From Lepidodermella squamata (lineage: Eukaryota; Gastrotricha): a stretch of 64,000 bases of DNA. The notes below the pieces were generated by a model, which made no database searches, had not been told where the DNA came from, and was given only the letters and a program-made list of their open reading frames with translations. The position numbers were made by a program, and so were the translations under genes. The DNA lies in NCBI GenBank assembly GCA_047495785.1, contig JBLDXI010000013.1, positions 1,116,001-1,180,000 on the forward strand, read 5' to 3'. Of this stretch, positions 1 to 11,587 are shown piece by piece; positions within the stretch are counted from its first letter, which is position 1, and each line of letters opens with the position of its first letter.

Positions 1-2469
1 ACGGCCCATTTCTCATGTTGGCAATATTTTCTATATCGTAAAAAGGGATGCAGGCTTACGAGGCGATTCTTCGCTTTTTGCAAGCGTGCTTGTCAGAAAT
101 CCCCTTCACACACAAGTACAATGTAGTGTTTTATCAATATTATAGACGCGTAAAGCAAAAAGGTATGCTTATTATTTTTACTACACGTCTCTCAAAAGTA
201 TATTGATGATGGTAGTACTGTGGAGCGTTTTTACTATGAGCCTGCGATTGTGCGATTCTTATCTTTATCGGCTTGCATTTTTCCGTACTGGTGGTACCTG
301 AAAGCCATATATATTATTGCTTCATAATGTTGAATGCAGTTTTAGTGTTCGTGGTGCAGAAATCAAAACACTAAACGCTGTGGTCGCGTTGGAAACACCG
401 CATTTGCGAGCGCCTAAATCGTTTCTTTTGTTCGATTTCGAGCTTAAAGCGGCTTTTCGCGGAAGCTAGGATGTTCAAGCTTATGGCTTGCTGGCTTTTT
501 GCCTTGCACCTTTCCCCAAAGCTTGCCAATGTGGTTATTTCTTTTTTCATCTAAATAACGTGATGCGATAAGAAACGTGTCGCTCTGTATGTTATTGAAT
601 ACTAATTGTGTAAAATACCTACTGCTCGTAGATTAAAAGACAGCTGAGGGTTATTTACTCAGTGCAATGGTGATAAAACATCGTTTTTGTTGTTTCACTC
701 CATCTTTTTTTCTTGCTGCGCATGTATGCGTGAGCGCCTGTGAATCACCTTAGCATGCCACCCTACAACTTTTTATGCTCAACTACTATCACATCCACTC
801 CTCGTTACGCCGGTGAAGCAAAAGGGCATCTTATGACATCTTGCCTGGATCTCATTGCTGTGCAAATAATTATCGCTCTTAGATAATGTTTTGAGCGATT
901 AAACTCATGAAAACACATTTTTTCTTCAGATTGATGAGTAACCTGGCAATGTTTGCATTAATGATTATTACACTCTCAACAAGTATATTGCAGCTTATGT
1001 AGGTAGCAGTGGCGCTAATTAAATATCTTGTCCGATTTTTTTATTGTGCTATGTCGTTGCAAAAAATTTCGATGGCTTTTATTGTTGATGGAGCCATCGG
1101 CCAAAAAAGCGCGTGTCTGTGCAAACACATTTTTTTCGTCCAGCTTTATTGATGGAATTCGGCTTTGTGTGCGTATGTGTATGCGTGTTAATGTGTTCAG
1201 AAAAACCGCCTCTAGTTATTAGTAGCCTTAGCCATCGGATCTCGTCGACTAATTGAAGGCTCTCGTCACTGCAACGTTTTCATTGTTTTCTTTTTTTGCC
1301 ATGCTGCTACACTGCAGCGTTTTTTCATACTTCTATTCAGTAAGGTGGGTTTTTTCAGTTGACATGGCGTGGTATTTTGTAGTATTTTGTTCCCCCTCGT
1401 GTTATCTTGATTTCGTTCAGTGTAATGCACAGTTCTAAGAGTCAGAGCTAACATCCGTTATCAGGCTTTTTATGCAATCATGACTTTCTTGTAATAAATT
1501 TGCTAGCATAGGCCATTCGTAGTAGTGCCGCAATTTTATCGTTGGTCACATTTTTGCGCTCGCTTTCTCTCTCCAATGGCGGTAATTGTAATGTATACTA
1601 AGCCCAGTGTAGATGTAGGTAGTAACGGTGCACTTCGCTTTCTCAGCAACACCGTATAAATGAAAAATTACTACGATCTTCTCCGTTATTAGCCAATGTT
1701 TGCATTCTTCCACGATGTAAAAAAGGGGCTTGTTCGTTTAGCATGACTGGCTTTGTTGTGAATAATATCTAATTCGCGTTATATTATAATTTTATTAATA
1801 TGCACAACCCTAGGTTTGTATGACATGGAAGTGCGTGAGCGTAAAATAATATAATATTGTAGTAAGTAGTAAGAGACAGCGCTAGAGAAAAACGTAAAAT
1901 GCGCGTGTGCCCAGGCCCAATAGGTATACCTATGCCAAGCAGGCTTTATGTATTATAGTTAACGTGGTGACAAGAAATGCAATGGCAATTTTTACGGGAG
2001 GCAGGTAGGTATATCAACCGTGCTGGCATCATACCATACTACAAAGCGCGTGAAGCAAAAAATGACTGCATTTACGAATACGCACGCACGCACACATGCT
2101 GCTCTCGCCTGCATTTTTAATGGCTTTAATTCTATTACTATACTATCGAGGCCTCGGCGGGCATGTGAGTAGTTGGAGTACGTAGTGGCGGTAGTTGGTT
2201 TAGCTACTTTTACTACCTACTCATTTGAAAAAATAAACAGCTGGAAAAGCTAGTTTTTTCTCTCACTCGGCGACGACGACGATAATCGTTTCTGTTACCG
2301 CACGCGGCTGTTTTATGAAGTATTTACTATACATAATCAACTTACCACATGTTGTGTTTCTTTTGCTGTAGATGTAAATATTTGAGAGAATGTTATCAAT
2401 TAATAAGACCCTGTTTCTCACTGGTTTTAACTACAATTACTATTGACAAATCGACGACTATTTTTACTA
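1..2469. other. Gene-free 5' stretch before the ataxin-1-like gene
   Basis: I see no convincing coding exon here. The open frames are short, low in complexity and lack family similarity. The stretch is AT-rich and holds a short (GAC)n run near 2270. A pyrimidine-rich acceptor ending at 2371 lies 98 nt before the ataxin-1-like ATG. It could end a 5' UTR intron or be a trans-splice site. The stretch may also carry the promoter or undetected 5' exons. Confidence 0.5.
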
Positions 2470-5400
2470 ATGACAAGCCGTCAATCTACTGCATCGACGA
2501 CTACTATCACTCCACCAGGTTCTTCACCGCCCGGTTCGAACCTTTTAAAACAGCAACAGCCACACCAGCAGCAAAACCAGTCCCTGGCACCGCCGCCACC
2601 ACCGCCACCGACACACCAACAGCTCATGTCGACCTCGCCTCGCGGTAATTTCATGATGACGCCGCCTGAAAATAACACACCGAATGCGATGAATAACGGT
2701 GGCGGGCCTGGCATGCCAGCCGGCGTTTCGAACCCGTTGGGCGGCATGGCGCTGCCCCTCGCGCTGTTGGCGCAACAGCAGCAGCTTCAAATGGCAGCCG
2801 GGCTTGCGGGCGGCAATCAGCAGGGCCCGCCGATTTACATTTACCCGCCGGGCATGCAACCGTTCCCGTGCTACTTTCCAGGCACGCCGATTCCCTACCC
2901 TCACCCTGGTCAAGGTCCGAGTGGGCCGTTCTCGCCAGCGGCGACGACGGCAGCGCTGATGGCAGCAATGACTGGCGTACCGCATCAAAACAACCAAGCC
3001 CTGCCTGGGAGTCCATTTTTCACCGCGCCTGGAATCGGAACTCCGCTGACTCCTGTCTTTCGCTTCAACCAGCCCCAACAACCCATCGCGCCAATGCAGC
3101 CGCCGCCGCCGAACAACTCATCGTCAGCTTCATCGGTGGCAGCTAGCCTCCCACCCCTGAAACAATCGATCGGCGTCGGCAATGACGGCGCCGTCCTATC
3201 GCCGCCGTCTCGCAGTCTGCTCCAGCCGTTGCCGGCGAGTGCGGCGACGCAGCTGAAGAACGGCAACGAGAACAACACTGCTGCCCCGGTGAACACCAGT
3301 GTTGCTTCGTCGCTGCCGTCTTCGCAACAACAACAAATCCTGTCTTCAGCTGCGTCTTTGACGTCGCCCAAACACGACCTCGGCGGTGCAATGGCGTCGC
3401 CACCCGGTGTCAACAACGCGGCCTTGCAACATCAGCAGCAGCAGCAGCAACTCGGCAAGCCGCTCTCGAGTCACGACAATAACGTTCAATCGCAGCATCA
3501 CAGCAATAACAACATCTCGCCTAATAGCAACAACCGCACGCGGAAACGGCCGCCAAATCTCACGATACCAAACTCGAACTATGACGTCGCGCCTACCGCT
3601 GACGCCTGGCCACCGAACACCCCTGGAGGCAGTCAGGGGTCGGTGCCGAAGACGCCGAAAACTGCGCCCTCAATGTCAACCGGTGCAAACAACAATTGGC
3701 AACGCGCGGCGCCGCGAGGCCTGCCAGCCGTTTCCAGCGCTGGGCCTCGCCAACGCGGCCGGCCGCCTCTTCATCACAAACCGCCGATCAACAGCGCCGA
3801 TCACATATTGGCCCCGGCGATGAACGGCTTCCCGCCTTCATCTGCAAATTTTTCATCCAGCTCTTCGACGTACAACTCGCCGAACGTGCTGAACGCGCCG
3901 GGCAACGTCGGCTCGGCGAACAGCTACGGCTCGGGCAGTGATGGCTCGCACCATCAGCAGGAGGTGGTCATCAACAGCCCGTCGCACCTACTCTATCCGG
4001 ACCATTTCAAGCGCGGGTCGTTGATACGTCTGGCCGATGGCAGTTTCAAGTGCGTCGAGGACATGTCGACGAGTGATTTCACGCGTTCGGCACAGCTGAG
4101 CGGCGAGTTGCAACTCGACTCGAGCCAAGTCCTCCACATAGAACCGAATCCTGCACGCGGAGCTGCAATGCTTTACCTCGCAGTGGGTGACCAGTCTCCT
4201 ATCAACATTATCAAGGTAGATATCAAGAGTTTTTATTGTGCCAAATTCGCTATTTTTCGAAATTTTAAGGAGGAGTTTTTAATAATTTCGTTTTTTTTTA
4301 TTCGCCGCAGATTCACGTTGAAGCCCCTCTCGAGCATCCGTTTTTCGTTTACAACGTTGGCTGGTCGTCGTGCGACCCCGAGCGAACACGTGTTCGTTAC
4401 GGCTTGACCGTCAGCCAACTGCGCGTCGGTGACAAGTGCATATCGTTGACAAGGAAGCCGGTGGCGACAACCGGTTCGGTTTCATCGTCGATCGGCCTCG
4501 CAACCTCGCTGCCGCCCCCGCCTCCGATGCCGTTGCGGCGAAGCGGTAACAACACACCGGCCCAACCGGTTGCGCCGGCTCAACCGCAACTACCGCAACA
4601 AATTCAGCAAGTGCAGCCTGATGTCACGTCAAGTTCAACTGAAGAGGCGAACAAGGCGGAAGAAGCGCCCCAAGTGTCAAGTTCGGTGAATGTACCAGTT
4701 GGTATGAAAGAATCTGAAGCTGAGATGGAATCGATAGCTACTGCGTCTTTGCTATCCCTGCAACAATCTAGCAACAGTGAGCTTTTTCGATTGCATATCC
4801 TTCATAATTGTTAAACGTGAAAAATTATTTCAGAAGTCGAGGCAATATCACCTGCTCGAGCAGCTGCTGTAAATACCAGTGCTCCTGGAACTAGTACTAC
4901 TGCTGTGATCAGCGGCTCGAATGAGCACCAAGGAGTCGCCATCTCATCGTCGTCGGCCTCGCCACCGAGGCTCGCCGAGGTTAAGGAGGAAATGCGGAGT
5001 TCCGAGCTACCTTCGACTTCAACTCACCAGGCCTTCTCATCGCCACAATCGCCCAAAATCGAAGACCAATCGTCAGTAGCGAGTGAGCCTTTGGTTGCAG
5101 ATTCAGCTGTGAACAGTTCACCGGTTTCCAATCAGGCCAGAATATCTCAATTGAAATCGCGATTCACCACCTCTCGTCATCAGCACCACCATCACCAACA
5201 CGGTTCTAAACCTCGGTTATGGCTGGTGCCTGGGCAACAGGTGGTTAGTCGCGGTCCCGCCGCCCCTCGACCTGGCTCGACCTCGTACATCGGTCTGCGC
5301 CGCCGGCGCCATCGCTCTACCTCGGCATTAGCGTTGGCTGATCTATCACCCCGATCGAAATTCGTTCCACCTCAAAAAGCCATCGTCACTTCGACCGTTA

Positions 5401-5627
5401 CGCACGTTGACTCGCCGGCGTCTATCGCCAACTCGCAACAGAGCAGTAGCTGCAATGATGAGCGCGTGGCAGCGATGGAGCATGACGACGCGGCAGCTTT
5501 CCAGCCCCAGCCCAACGGCAATGACCACAGTAGGGCTAGCATCGAACCAATGCAAATCGATGTTGAAGGTAACGATAGCTCATCTGCTGCTGCTACGAGT
5601 GCGCCTAGCACTACCTTCGTCGCGTGA
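2470..5627 (+). CDS. ATXN1: Ataxin-1-like AXH-domain protein
   Basis: Three exons (2470-4215, 4311-4776, 4834-5627) join in phase to encode 1001 residues. The ATG at 2470 is the first true ATG of the frame. The N-terminal half is low in complexity, rich in Pro, Gln, Ser and Asn, with a run of six glutamines near residue 320. An AXH domain spans about residues 505-630 and is split by the first intron. It includes HFKRGSLIRLADG and, after the intron, HPFFVYNVGWSS and GLTVSQLRVGDKC. AXH proteins (ataxin-1, BOAT1) dimerise, bind RNA and recruit transcriptional repressors such as Capicua in the nucleus. The C-terminal tail has a basic cluster GLRRRRHRSTS, a plausible nuclear localisation signal. 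The family call rests on the AXH domain; orthology to ATXN1 rather than ATXN1L is not resolved. Confidence 0.88.
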
Positions 5628-6863
5628 CGGACGGCCCGGCTTTGGTGACGATGCTACCTCTCTGCCTTCTTGTTTTGCGCAAAAACAACCATTCAGTCGT
5701 AACACATTCTCTCTACCTTCTTGACACCGCTAATAATACTAAAACTGAATTCAAGCAAAAACTGTTCGAAGGGGTGAACGTTGAAACGATACGTACAGCC
5801 ATGTGCTCACAACGAAAAACTGTTAATTTTGTCTGTTTCAAACTGCATTGCTACTCTACTATATTAAAGATTTTCCATTGTTCGAACGTACAAAATCATA
5901 TTGAAACGTTGAAAATATATACATACATACCTTCATCTTCTTATAAAATGGTATACAGAAACTCTCTTATTTTCTTCATTTTTCATGTTGTTTCAATCCT
6001 GGTCCAATTATAAAGAACATATGAACCTGTATAGATTGCAGTGGTTATCGCGAGCGACTTTGATAACGTTGAATTTGAAATAAAAAAGAAAGCTATTTTT
6101 TGGCAATTTTGAATGTTCTTATTATTTGAAGATGGAAGTCGCTCTGTATAGCTCTTTTATCTTTTACTGCGAAATTTTGTGTGCCGATGTTGCCTACAAT
6201 TTTCTTCAAATAATAATTAATAAAAATCTTCTTCAGCAATTCATCCTAACAGCTCGTTTGAACTCTTTTTGTGTTCAACTAAAAGCAAGTATTCTTAAAA
6301 CTGATAGATCTATCAAATACTGCAAATTTAGCGTTTAAAACTAGCTTTGTGTCTCGTGTGTAAAGAATGTCAATTGTGCATGGAATTATCACGATTCTGA
6401 CGAAATGCAGCTAAAATTTAATTAGGGCTGATTTGAAGCCAAGGTCAGAACAATTCCAAGCAGGAACCTTGGATTTTCAATATAAGGCAAACCGAAATCG
6501 CCCAGAAATGAACTGCGAGCTATTTGTATAATTCGTTCCGTTGTCGTTAATTCCATCTATACATACCTATACATAGTTAGTTCAACTAAATAATGGCTGA
6601 GAGAAATCACACGCAACACTCGAGACACTAAACATAAAAGATCATTGTAAAACAAATACGACTTACGATACACATCATTCTTATCGTTCTCTTTTTTTAC
6701 TACATGGAAACTACTGTTTGTTGTGGTTATCGTTGTACTGTTCGGCGCTTGCTCTTACTGAAGGAGCAAGGGATGACGCAAGTTTCCGCATCTAAATAAA
6801 ACGGCAGGCGCAAGGCTCCAAATCGTCGTCTTTTGATACCACTTTTTATTCAGAGTAAAACTT
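5628..6863. other. Convergent intergenic region with 3' UTRs
   Basis: This AT-rich stretch lies between the ends of two convergent genes. An AATAAA at 6079-6084 could polyadenylate the ataxin-1-like transcript. Open frames on either strand look like chance ORFs. No RNA gene or repeat was recognised. Confidence 0.55.
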
Positions 6864-8149
6864 TCAAGCGTTAACAATACGAGGCAACAATGTCTCAAGT
6901 CCCAGTCCTTTGCAGCCGTAACAAACCTCTGGCGAAGCAGGCGAAGATTCAAAGGAACACTGAAACAATTCAATTTGGTGAAGGAAACTCATAAACTTTT
7001 CTTAAATCTTACGTAGCATATGGAGCAGCGAACAAAGTTATCTGATGATTTTGCATCCGTCTCCAGCTTTGAACCAGTCCGGAAAGCTGCACTAGCTGTA
7101 GCCGGGTACTCAGCTCCAACCTCAGCTATCATACTTTGGCACATCGCACCAACTGATGAAACAGATCCGCTGAATTTGCTCTAAAATTTTACGAAAATTA
7201 AACTCTATTATAGGCTTTTTCAAGTCAACTCACCATATTTAAATCAGGGTAGGGTAGTGGGTTTACTTTGAAAAATCGAAACATAAGAACAACTTCTTTT
7301 GACGATAAAGCTCGCATAGGTCTACCAAGTGGCAAACCGAATCCCGTCAACCGGTCGACAATCGTCGAAATATGAGCTGCTCTTTCAGCGTATCCAAGCG
7401 AAACGTCGCGAAGCAGAGTAACAGCTAAAGAAGTTTGAGAGCTTGAAAATATTATGCCATCGCACGATGATTCTTTAGCAAAGTCTGCAATCGTTCGGTT
7501 GCGAGCGAGCAGTAACGCTTGTTGCTGCGAGTCCGCTGAAGCACTCAAATCGCTGATCAAATACCGTAGGTCAATGACTTTCCATTCGAGCGTTCCACAG
7601 TTTAGCGGCAAGTATTGCTCAACATTGGCGCACCATTCAGACGAAAGATGAGGACCTCGAACAAACGCCACAATAATCTCTAAATCTGACGAAATTCGCC
7701 TCCTTTCTCGTTCGCCCACTATCAGATGAAGTAAGACTAGGGATGAAGCGCTTCCAGAGAACGCGAAAACCAGTCGCTTAGAAGTGTTGCCCAGCCGATT
7801 ATTCGTGCTGCTGTCAGCCTTTCCCAGCTCTTTCAGATATTTTGTCAGTTCCGCTCGGAATTTATGTTCACTCGTGGTCATAAAGCATTCCCTGATTAGA
7901 TTGATCGTTATTTACAGCTAAAAGCAAAGTATTTCTGAAACCAACTTGCAAATCGCGTTACCGTGGATGAATACGGAAGCTGATGCAGGTGTCTTGCACT
8001 TACTGCAGTCTTTTCTTGAGAACAACTCTGGAACTTGTCACGCAATTTATTTTGGAAAAGTAATACCTGTTCGTGTCTTTACCACTTCCAATCGCCATGT
8101 TTTCGACCGACGACGTCAAGTCAGGATCAATGCCAATAGTACTGCACAT
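6864..8149 (-). CDS. CTU2: Cytoplasmic tRNA 2-thiolation protein 2 (CTU2/Ncs2)
   Basis: Five exons on the minus strand (8149-8083, 8027-7946, 7891-7234, 7180-7013, 6959-6864) join in phase to give 356 residues. With CTU1, CTU2 forms the enzyme that 2-thiolates the wobble uridine of Lys, Glu and Gln tRNAs, using sulfur relayed by URM1. The two N-terminal exons supply CSKC and, across an intron, CKECF, the first zinc motif. They are followed by HKFRAEL and the PP-loop-like fold (FAFSGSASSLVLL). GLPLGRPMRALSSKEV is the family signature. The C terminus ends with a second zinc module (CSIC...CYGC). One donor is the weak GTTGGT. An acceptor (TTTTTTAG, 8166-8165) lies 15 nt before the ATG. Human CTU2 is longer (about 515 residues). 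This is the third gene of a leftward cluster after MMADHC. Confidence 0.88.
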
Positions 8150-8473
8150 GATGAAACAACAAAACTAAAAAATAAATCCTAACAACCTGACAAACATGTT
8201 TTATTTCGACATCGAAAATTTACTTCACTAAACTGGCTATTTCTGGTTACCAATTTCAAAAGATTCACTGGTAGGTGCAACAGGTGTGTAACATAGCGAA
8301 TTACTGCTTTAAATAAGTTTTCTCGATACATTATCTATTCGCTAATCATTACATACATCACAGAAAACCACTAAATGGCAAAAAATAGCGCATAGAAAAT
8401 ACGGGGTTGTTAATAATACGATCAGAATGAACAACTAAATTCCAGAACGAGTCGTCATATTTGTGATTTTCAT
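8150..8473. other. Spacer between MMADHC and CTU2
   Basis: AT-rich spacer between two leftward genes. It should hold the MMADHC 3' UTR and the splice acceptor just before the CTU2 ATG. I see no further gene. Confidence 0.5.
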
Positions 8474-9268
8474 TCAATTTTCAGGATTCAGGATGCGCTT
8501 GATGACTGGCGAATCAGTAGGAGCGTTGGTGAAAAGTGTGCCAATGAAAACTTTGGTACCCCAAATCGCATGGGAGACGGCTTTGCAGCACCCAAGGTCC
8601 TTGACTTCAACGCCGAAATTCCGCTGAATTGGATCGGTTTCAAACAAAGTTGCGGAGGTATATTGTTGGGACATGAAAGGTCGTCCAGAAGATGGATCAA
8701 TAAAGTCAGCAAAATAACCTTCCGCTTGGAGTGCGCGGCACAACGTAGTAGCGGTGGAAATAAGCTGGGCAGTTAAAATGTCGCGCTCCTCGGCAACAGC
8801 GCTGTTCCAAGCAACCATATCATTTTCTGTGTGGAGAGCGACCGTTAACGCCGTCATTGATGAAGGCAAAACTTGGCCGGGGAACAGTGATTCCAAATCA
8901 CGACGAACATTTTCCTTGCACTCGTATGCGGAAATTTCAACATCGGCAGAGCTAGGGCCATTCATTGCTGAAGCTTGCGAGACAAAATTAAGCCCGCTAG
9001 CAGAAGATTCCTCTACAAATAAATCAACGGGATTGGTAGATGAATTCATAGAACAAGAAGTAGGAAGAGTGACTGCAACGTTGCCAGGAAGAACAAATGG
9101 ATTGGTCGTAACGATTCTTCCATTGTGATCTTCGCACGTCGCATGAGGCACAAGCCGGCCATTTAAATTTTGCGCCGAAAGAACCGCAGGTCCTCGAAGG
9201 CTACGAGCCAAGTGATTTAACGATGGCCAATAGCTTGATGAGCTTCGCAAGGTAACGAAAGCAGACAT
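8474..9268 (-). CDS. MMADHC: MMADHC (cblD) cobalamin trafficking protein
   Basis: A single exon encodes 264 residues. MMADHC routes vitamin B12 after MMACHC processing, towards cytosolic methionine synthase or mitochondrial methylmalonyl-CoA mutase. The C-terminal half carries the family core: GYFADFIDPSSGRPF, TLFETDP, VKDLGCCKAVSHAIWGT and LFTNAPTDSPVIK. The start at 9268 is the first ATG, since the longer open frame upstream begins with TTG. The N terminus (MSAFVTLRSSSS...) is rich in Ser and Arg and poor in acidic residues, consistent with a mitochondrial presequence. The upstream neighbour AIMP1 ends only 116 nt before this ATG on the same strand. A TTTTATAG acceptor (9289-9288) lies 19 nt before the ATG, so the two may share a polycistronic precursor. 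Confidence 0.93.
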   Translation of the reverse strand: MSAFVTLRSSSSYWPSLNHLARSLRGPAVLSAQNLNGRLVPHATCEDHNGRIVTTNPFVLPGNVAVTLPTSCSMNSSTNPVDLFVEESSASGLNFVSQASAMNGPSSADVEISAYECKENVRRDLESLFPGQVLPSSMTALTVALHTENDMVAWNSAVAEERDILTAQLISTATTLCRALQAEGYFADFIDPSSGRPFMSQQYTSATLFETDPIQRNFGVEVKDLGCCKAVSHAIWGTKVFIGTLFTNAPTDSPVIKRILNPEN

Positions 9269-9384
9269 TTTAATTATTTTAAGATATCTATAAAATTTAG
9301 AAAACAATCAATAATATATATTCATTAGGATTTAGCGCCTTCTGCGAAACGTTCCCTACAATCGTGCAACAGCAGAAATTTTTT

Positions 9385-10287
9385 TCACTTAATCTGAGCT
9401 TCGGTAAGATTGCAAGAACAATGCCCGCCGTTGATGGTCCACAGAACGCCCTTGTAAGCTGCTTTGCCAGAAGCATCGGTAAGTAGATCAGGCATCACCT
9501 GTTCCCAAATTTTCTTCTTCGGATTCAGTTCAGCGTCAGGCTGTCCGGGAAAGCCATCGACAACTACGCGATCGCCTGGCTTGCAGCCAGCCGGAGTGCT
9601 CAGAATTTCGACGACACCATCCTTATTCGCACACATTACCATAGCTTCGGAGCTGATTCCCTTTAATTTAGCTGGCTTGAGATTGCAAAGGAAGATACAA
9701 AAGCGTTTTTGCATCGCGTCGAGAGGAATGTGCTTCGCGAGGCCACTGACCACAGTGCGAATTCGTCCTTCGCCGTCTCCAACGTCAACTTTTTCCACAT
9801 ATAAGTTGTCAGCTTCAGGATGCTTGCTGGCTTCAATAATAAGACCAACGCGCATATCTAAACGCGAAACGTCAACAACTTCGGGCGCAGGGGGTGCAGC
9901 CTCAACTTTTTCCTTGGGTTTCTTTTCAGTTTTCTCCTTGGCAGGCTTGGCTGCTTTTTCAGCCTGACCCTTCGATGGTTGCGAGCTGGCCGCCACCGCC
10001 GCCGCCACGGGAGGGGTGGTATCAGCAACAGCAGTAGAGCCATTTCCGAGTTCAGAGGGCTTAGCTGATTGAAACGATGAATACACCTGCTTTTTGCCAT
10101 TTCTGACTTCAGCGACAACAACAGCTGCTTTAAGCCTCTCAACCTCTTGTGAAAGACGTTCACGCTCAGTTGCCAAAAACGTCTTCAAAGCTTGAGGGTC
10201 CCGCAATAAGGACATGGTGTTGGTAGCAATAGAGAGCAAAGACTCGATACGCTTTGATTGACTTTCCAGCAATACTTTGCTAGCCAT
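9385..10287 (-). CDS. AIMP1: AIMP1 (p43/EMAP II) multisynthetase complex scaffold
   Basis: A single exon encodes 300 residues (human AIMP1 has 312). AIMP1 anchors arginyl-tRNA synthetase and others in the multi-aminoacyl-tRNA synthetase complex and binds tRNA through its C-terminal OB fold. Residues 1-65 look helical and coiled-coil-like (ERERLSQEVERLKAA). Residues 105-130 are a Lys/Glu/Ala-rich linker. Residues 137-300 are the EMAP II tRNA-binding domain, with SRLDMRVGLIIEASKHPEAD and the C-terminal KKKIWEQVMPDL and GVLWTINGG segments. I chose the ATG at 10287 (MASKVLLE). The frame is open upstream, but the extension is hydrophobic and unlike the family. A CTTAG acceptor (10303-10302) lies 14 nt before this ATG. 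The domain also occurs at the C terminus of animal TyrRS, but no catalytic domain is present here. Confidence 0.92.
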   Translation of the reverse strand: MASKVLLESQSKRIESLLSIATNTMSLLRDPQALKTFLATERERLSQEVERLKAAVVVAEVRNGKKQVYSSFQSAKPSELGNGSTAVADTTPPVAAAVAASSQPSKGQAEKAAKPAKEKTEKKPKEKVEAAPPAPEVVDVSRLDMRVGLIIEASKHPEADNLYVEKVDVGDGEGRIRTVVSGLAKHIPLDAMQKRFCIFLCNLKPAKLKGISSEAMVMCANKDGVVEILSTPAGCKPGDRVVVDGFPGQPDAELNPKKKIWEQVMPDLLTDASGKAAYKGVLWTINGGHCSCNLTEAQIK

Positions 10288-11047
10288 GATTAATATGATC
10301 GCTAAGTTCAATGTAATATAGCTATGATGCATTAAAAGTAAAATAAAAATCAAAGAAGGGAAGTTTATGGAGTTCCTGAAAGCCGAATAAGTTACCACAA
10401 TTACAAATTACAAGCTCAAATGGCTGAGTATGAATCAATTACGCGATTCTACTCTGGCTACTTGGAAATCTTTGTTCTGAGGAAAACCGCGTTTCTTGCA
10501 CGGTTTTTCTATTGCCCCCAGATGTTACACCTAAAAAAGTGAGCGATGACCGAAAACAATTCATCATTATTGAAGCACCTTATACCTAAGCCATCACCCT
10601 TTTTCACCGAACCTTATCCAGTCCGAAACTGGGTCTCTCTCAAAACTCCTGCCCGAACAAACGCATAGCTCGTGAAAAAGCTTTATTACGCGTTAAATTG
10701 GGATGACAATTTAAAATACTGATCGTGTTGATTATTTTAATTATTTGAAGCACACATCATCAGTCGATTTGTCCTTCACACATATATAGTCTGCGATGTC
10801 TCAGCTTTTTTGGTCTCAGGTTGGTGGATGAAAAAGTGCCAGCCATCAGCTTCGCCCCGGGATGCTTAGGGCAGTTGGGTGGTTTGTGGACTTGATAACA
10901 TTCATCATTCATCGCCTTATGATTAATCGCTCTTCGCTCTTCTTTATTTGGCACCAAGTATCTATTAAATGGTTGCTACTTGTTACTGGACTAAATCTGG
11001 GCTTGTAATAGAATATATAGATCAAGTGTTAACGAGATATCAGTGAA
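10288..11047. other. Divergent spacer between AIMP1 and PAM16
   Basis: The two flanking genes diverge, so this stretch probably holds both promoters. A 65-codon minus-strand frame (10957-10760) has Cys and His residues but begins at TTG and matches nothing I know. An acceptor-like AG ends at 11043, 4 nt before the PAM16 ATG. Confidence 0.5.
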
Positions 11048-11479
11048 ATGGTTATAAAGCATCTTGCGCAAATTATTGTCGTTGGTGCTCAGCTGGTCGG
11101 CCGAGCTTTCAGTAAAGCTTTTCAAGAAGAATTAGCGGCGAGTCGAGCTGCAGCTGAACGCCATCGAAACTCGCAGCAATCATCTAATTCAAGTTCTTCC
11201 GCAACATCAAGCTGGCATGCGAGTGCTGACTCATTGCAAGGAATCACGCTGCAAGAGGCCAAGCAAATCCTCAATATTTCGGAGCTTCAACCGGAAAATA
11301 TCAGCAAAAGCTACGAGCATCTATTTGCCGTCAATGATAAGAGCAAGGGCGGGTCCCTCTACCTTCAATCTAAAGTAGTCAGAGCAAAAGAACGTATTGA
11401 CTATGAGTTGACTTTGCTTGAACGTAACAATCAACAAAAAGGTACTAACGATACATCCGGTGAAACAAAAAAAGAGTGA
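11048..11479 (+). CDS. PAM16: PAM16/TIM16 (Magmas), presequence translocase motor subunit
   Basis: A single exon encodes 143 residues. PAM16 is a J-like protein on the matrix side of the TIM23 translocase. It binds and restrains the J protein PAM18 and so tunes mtHsp70 during protein import. The N terminus ([21 protein letters not shown]) is the hydrophobic segment typical of the family. The J-like domain follows a Ser/Asn-rich linker: [13 protein letters not shown], then the region where true J proteins have HPD but PAM16 does not, then [30 protein letters not shown]. Length and order match animal PAM16. PAN2 starts 108 nt downstream on the same strand, an operon-like spacing. Confidence 0.94.
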   Translation: MVIKHLAQIIVVGAQLVGRAFSKAFQEELAASRAAAERHRNSQQSSNSSSSATSSWHASADSLQGITLQEAKQILNISELQPENISKSYEHLFAVNDKSKGGSLYLQSKVVRAKERIDYELTLLERNNQQKGTNDTSGETKKE

Positions 11480-11587
11480 ACGTAGTTTCTAAAGTTTCTA
11501 TTCTCTCTCAAGTAACCTTGTGCCATAGAAATGAATCAAGTCCATGTTTCATTTACTTGTCTTAGATTGCATTCCCATTATTTTTGA

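Noticed and set aside
2545-3081. 178-codon minus-strand open frame opposite the ataxin-1-like gene
   Set aside because: It lies fully opposite a GC-rich, low-complexity exon, is Arg-rich and resembles no family. It is a shadow frame of the real exon.
9269-9307. Longer MMADHC start at 9307
   Set aside because: The codon is TTG and the extension lies upstream of a good splice acceptor. The ATG at 9268 gives a sensible presequence.
10760-10957. 65-codon minus-strand frame with Cys and His residues between AIMP1 and PAM16
   Set aside because: It begins at TTG, the first ATG leaves only about 50 residues, and I recognise no family. It could be a tiny gene, but nothing in the sequence decides it.
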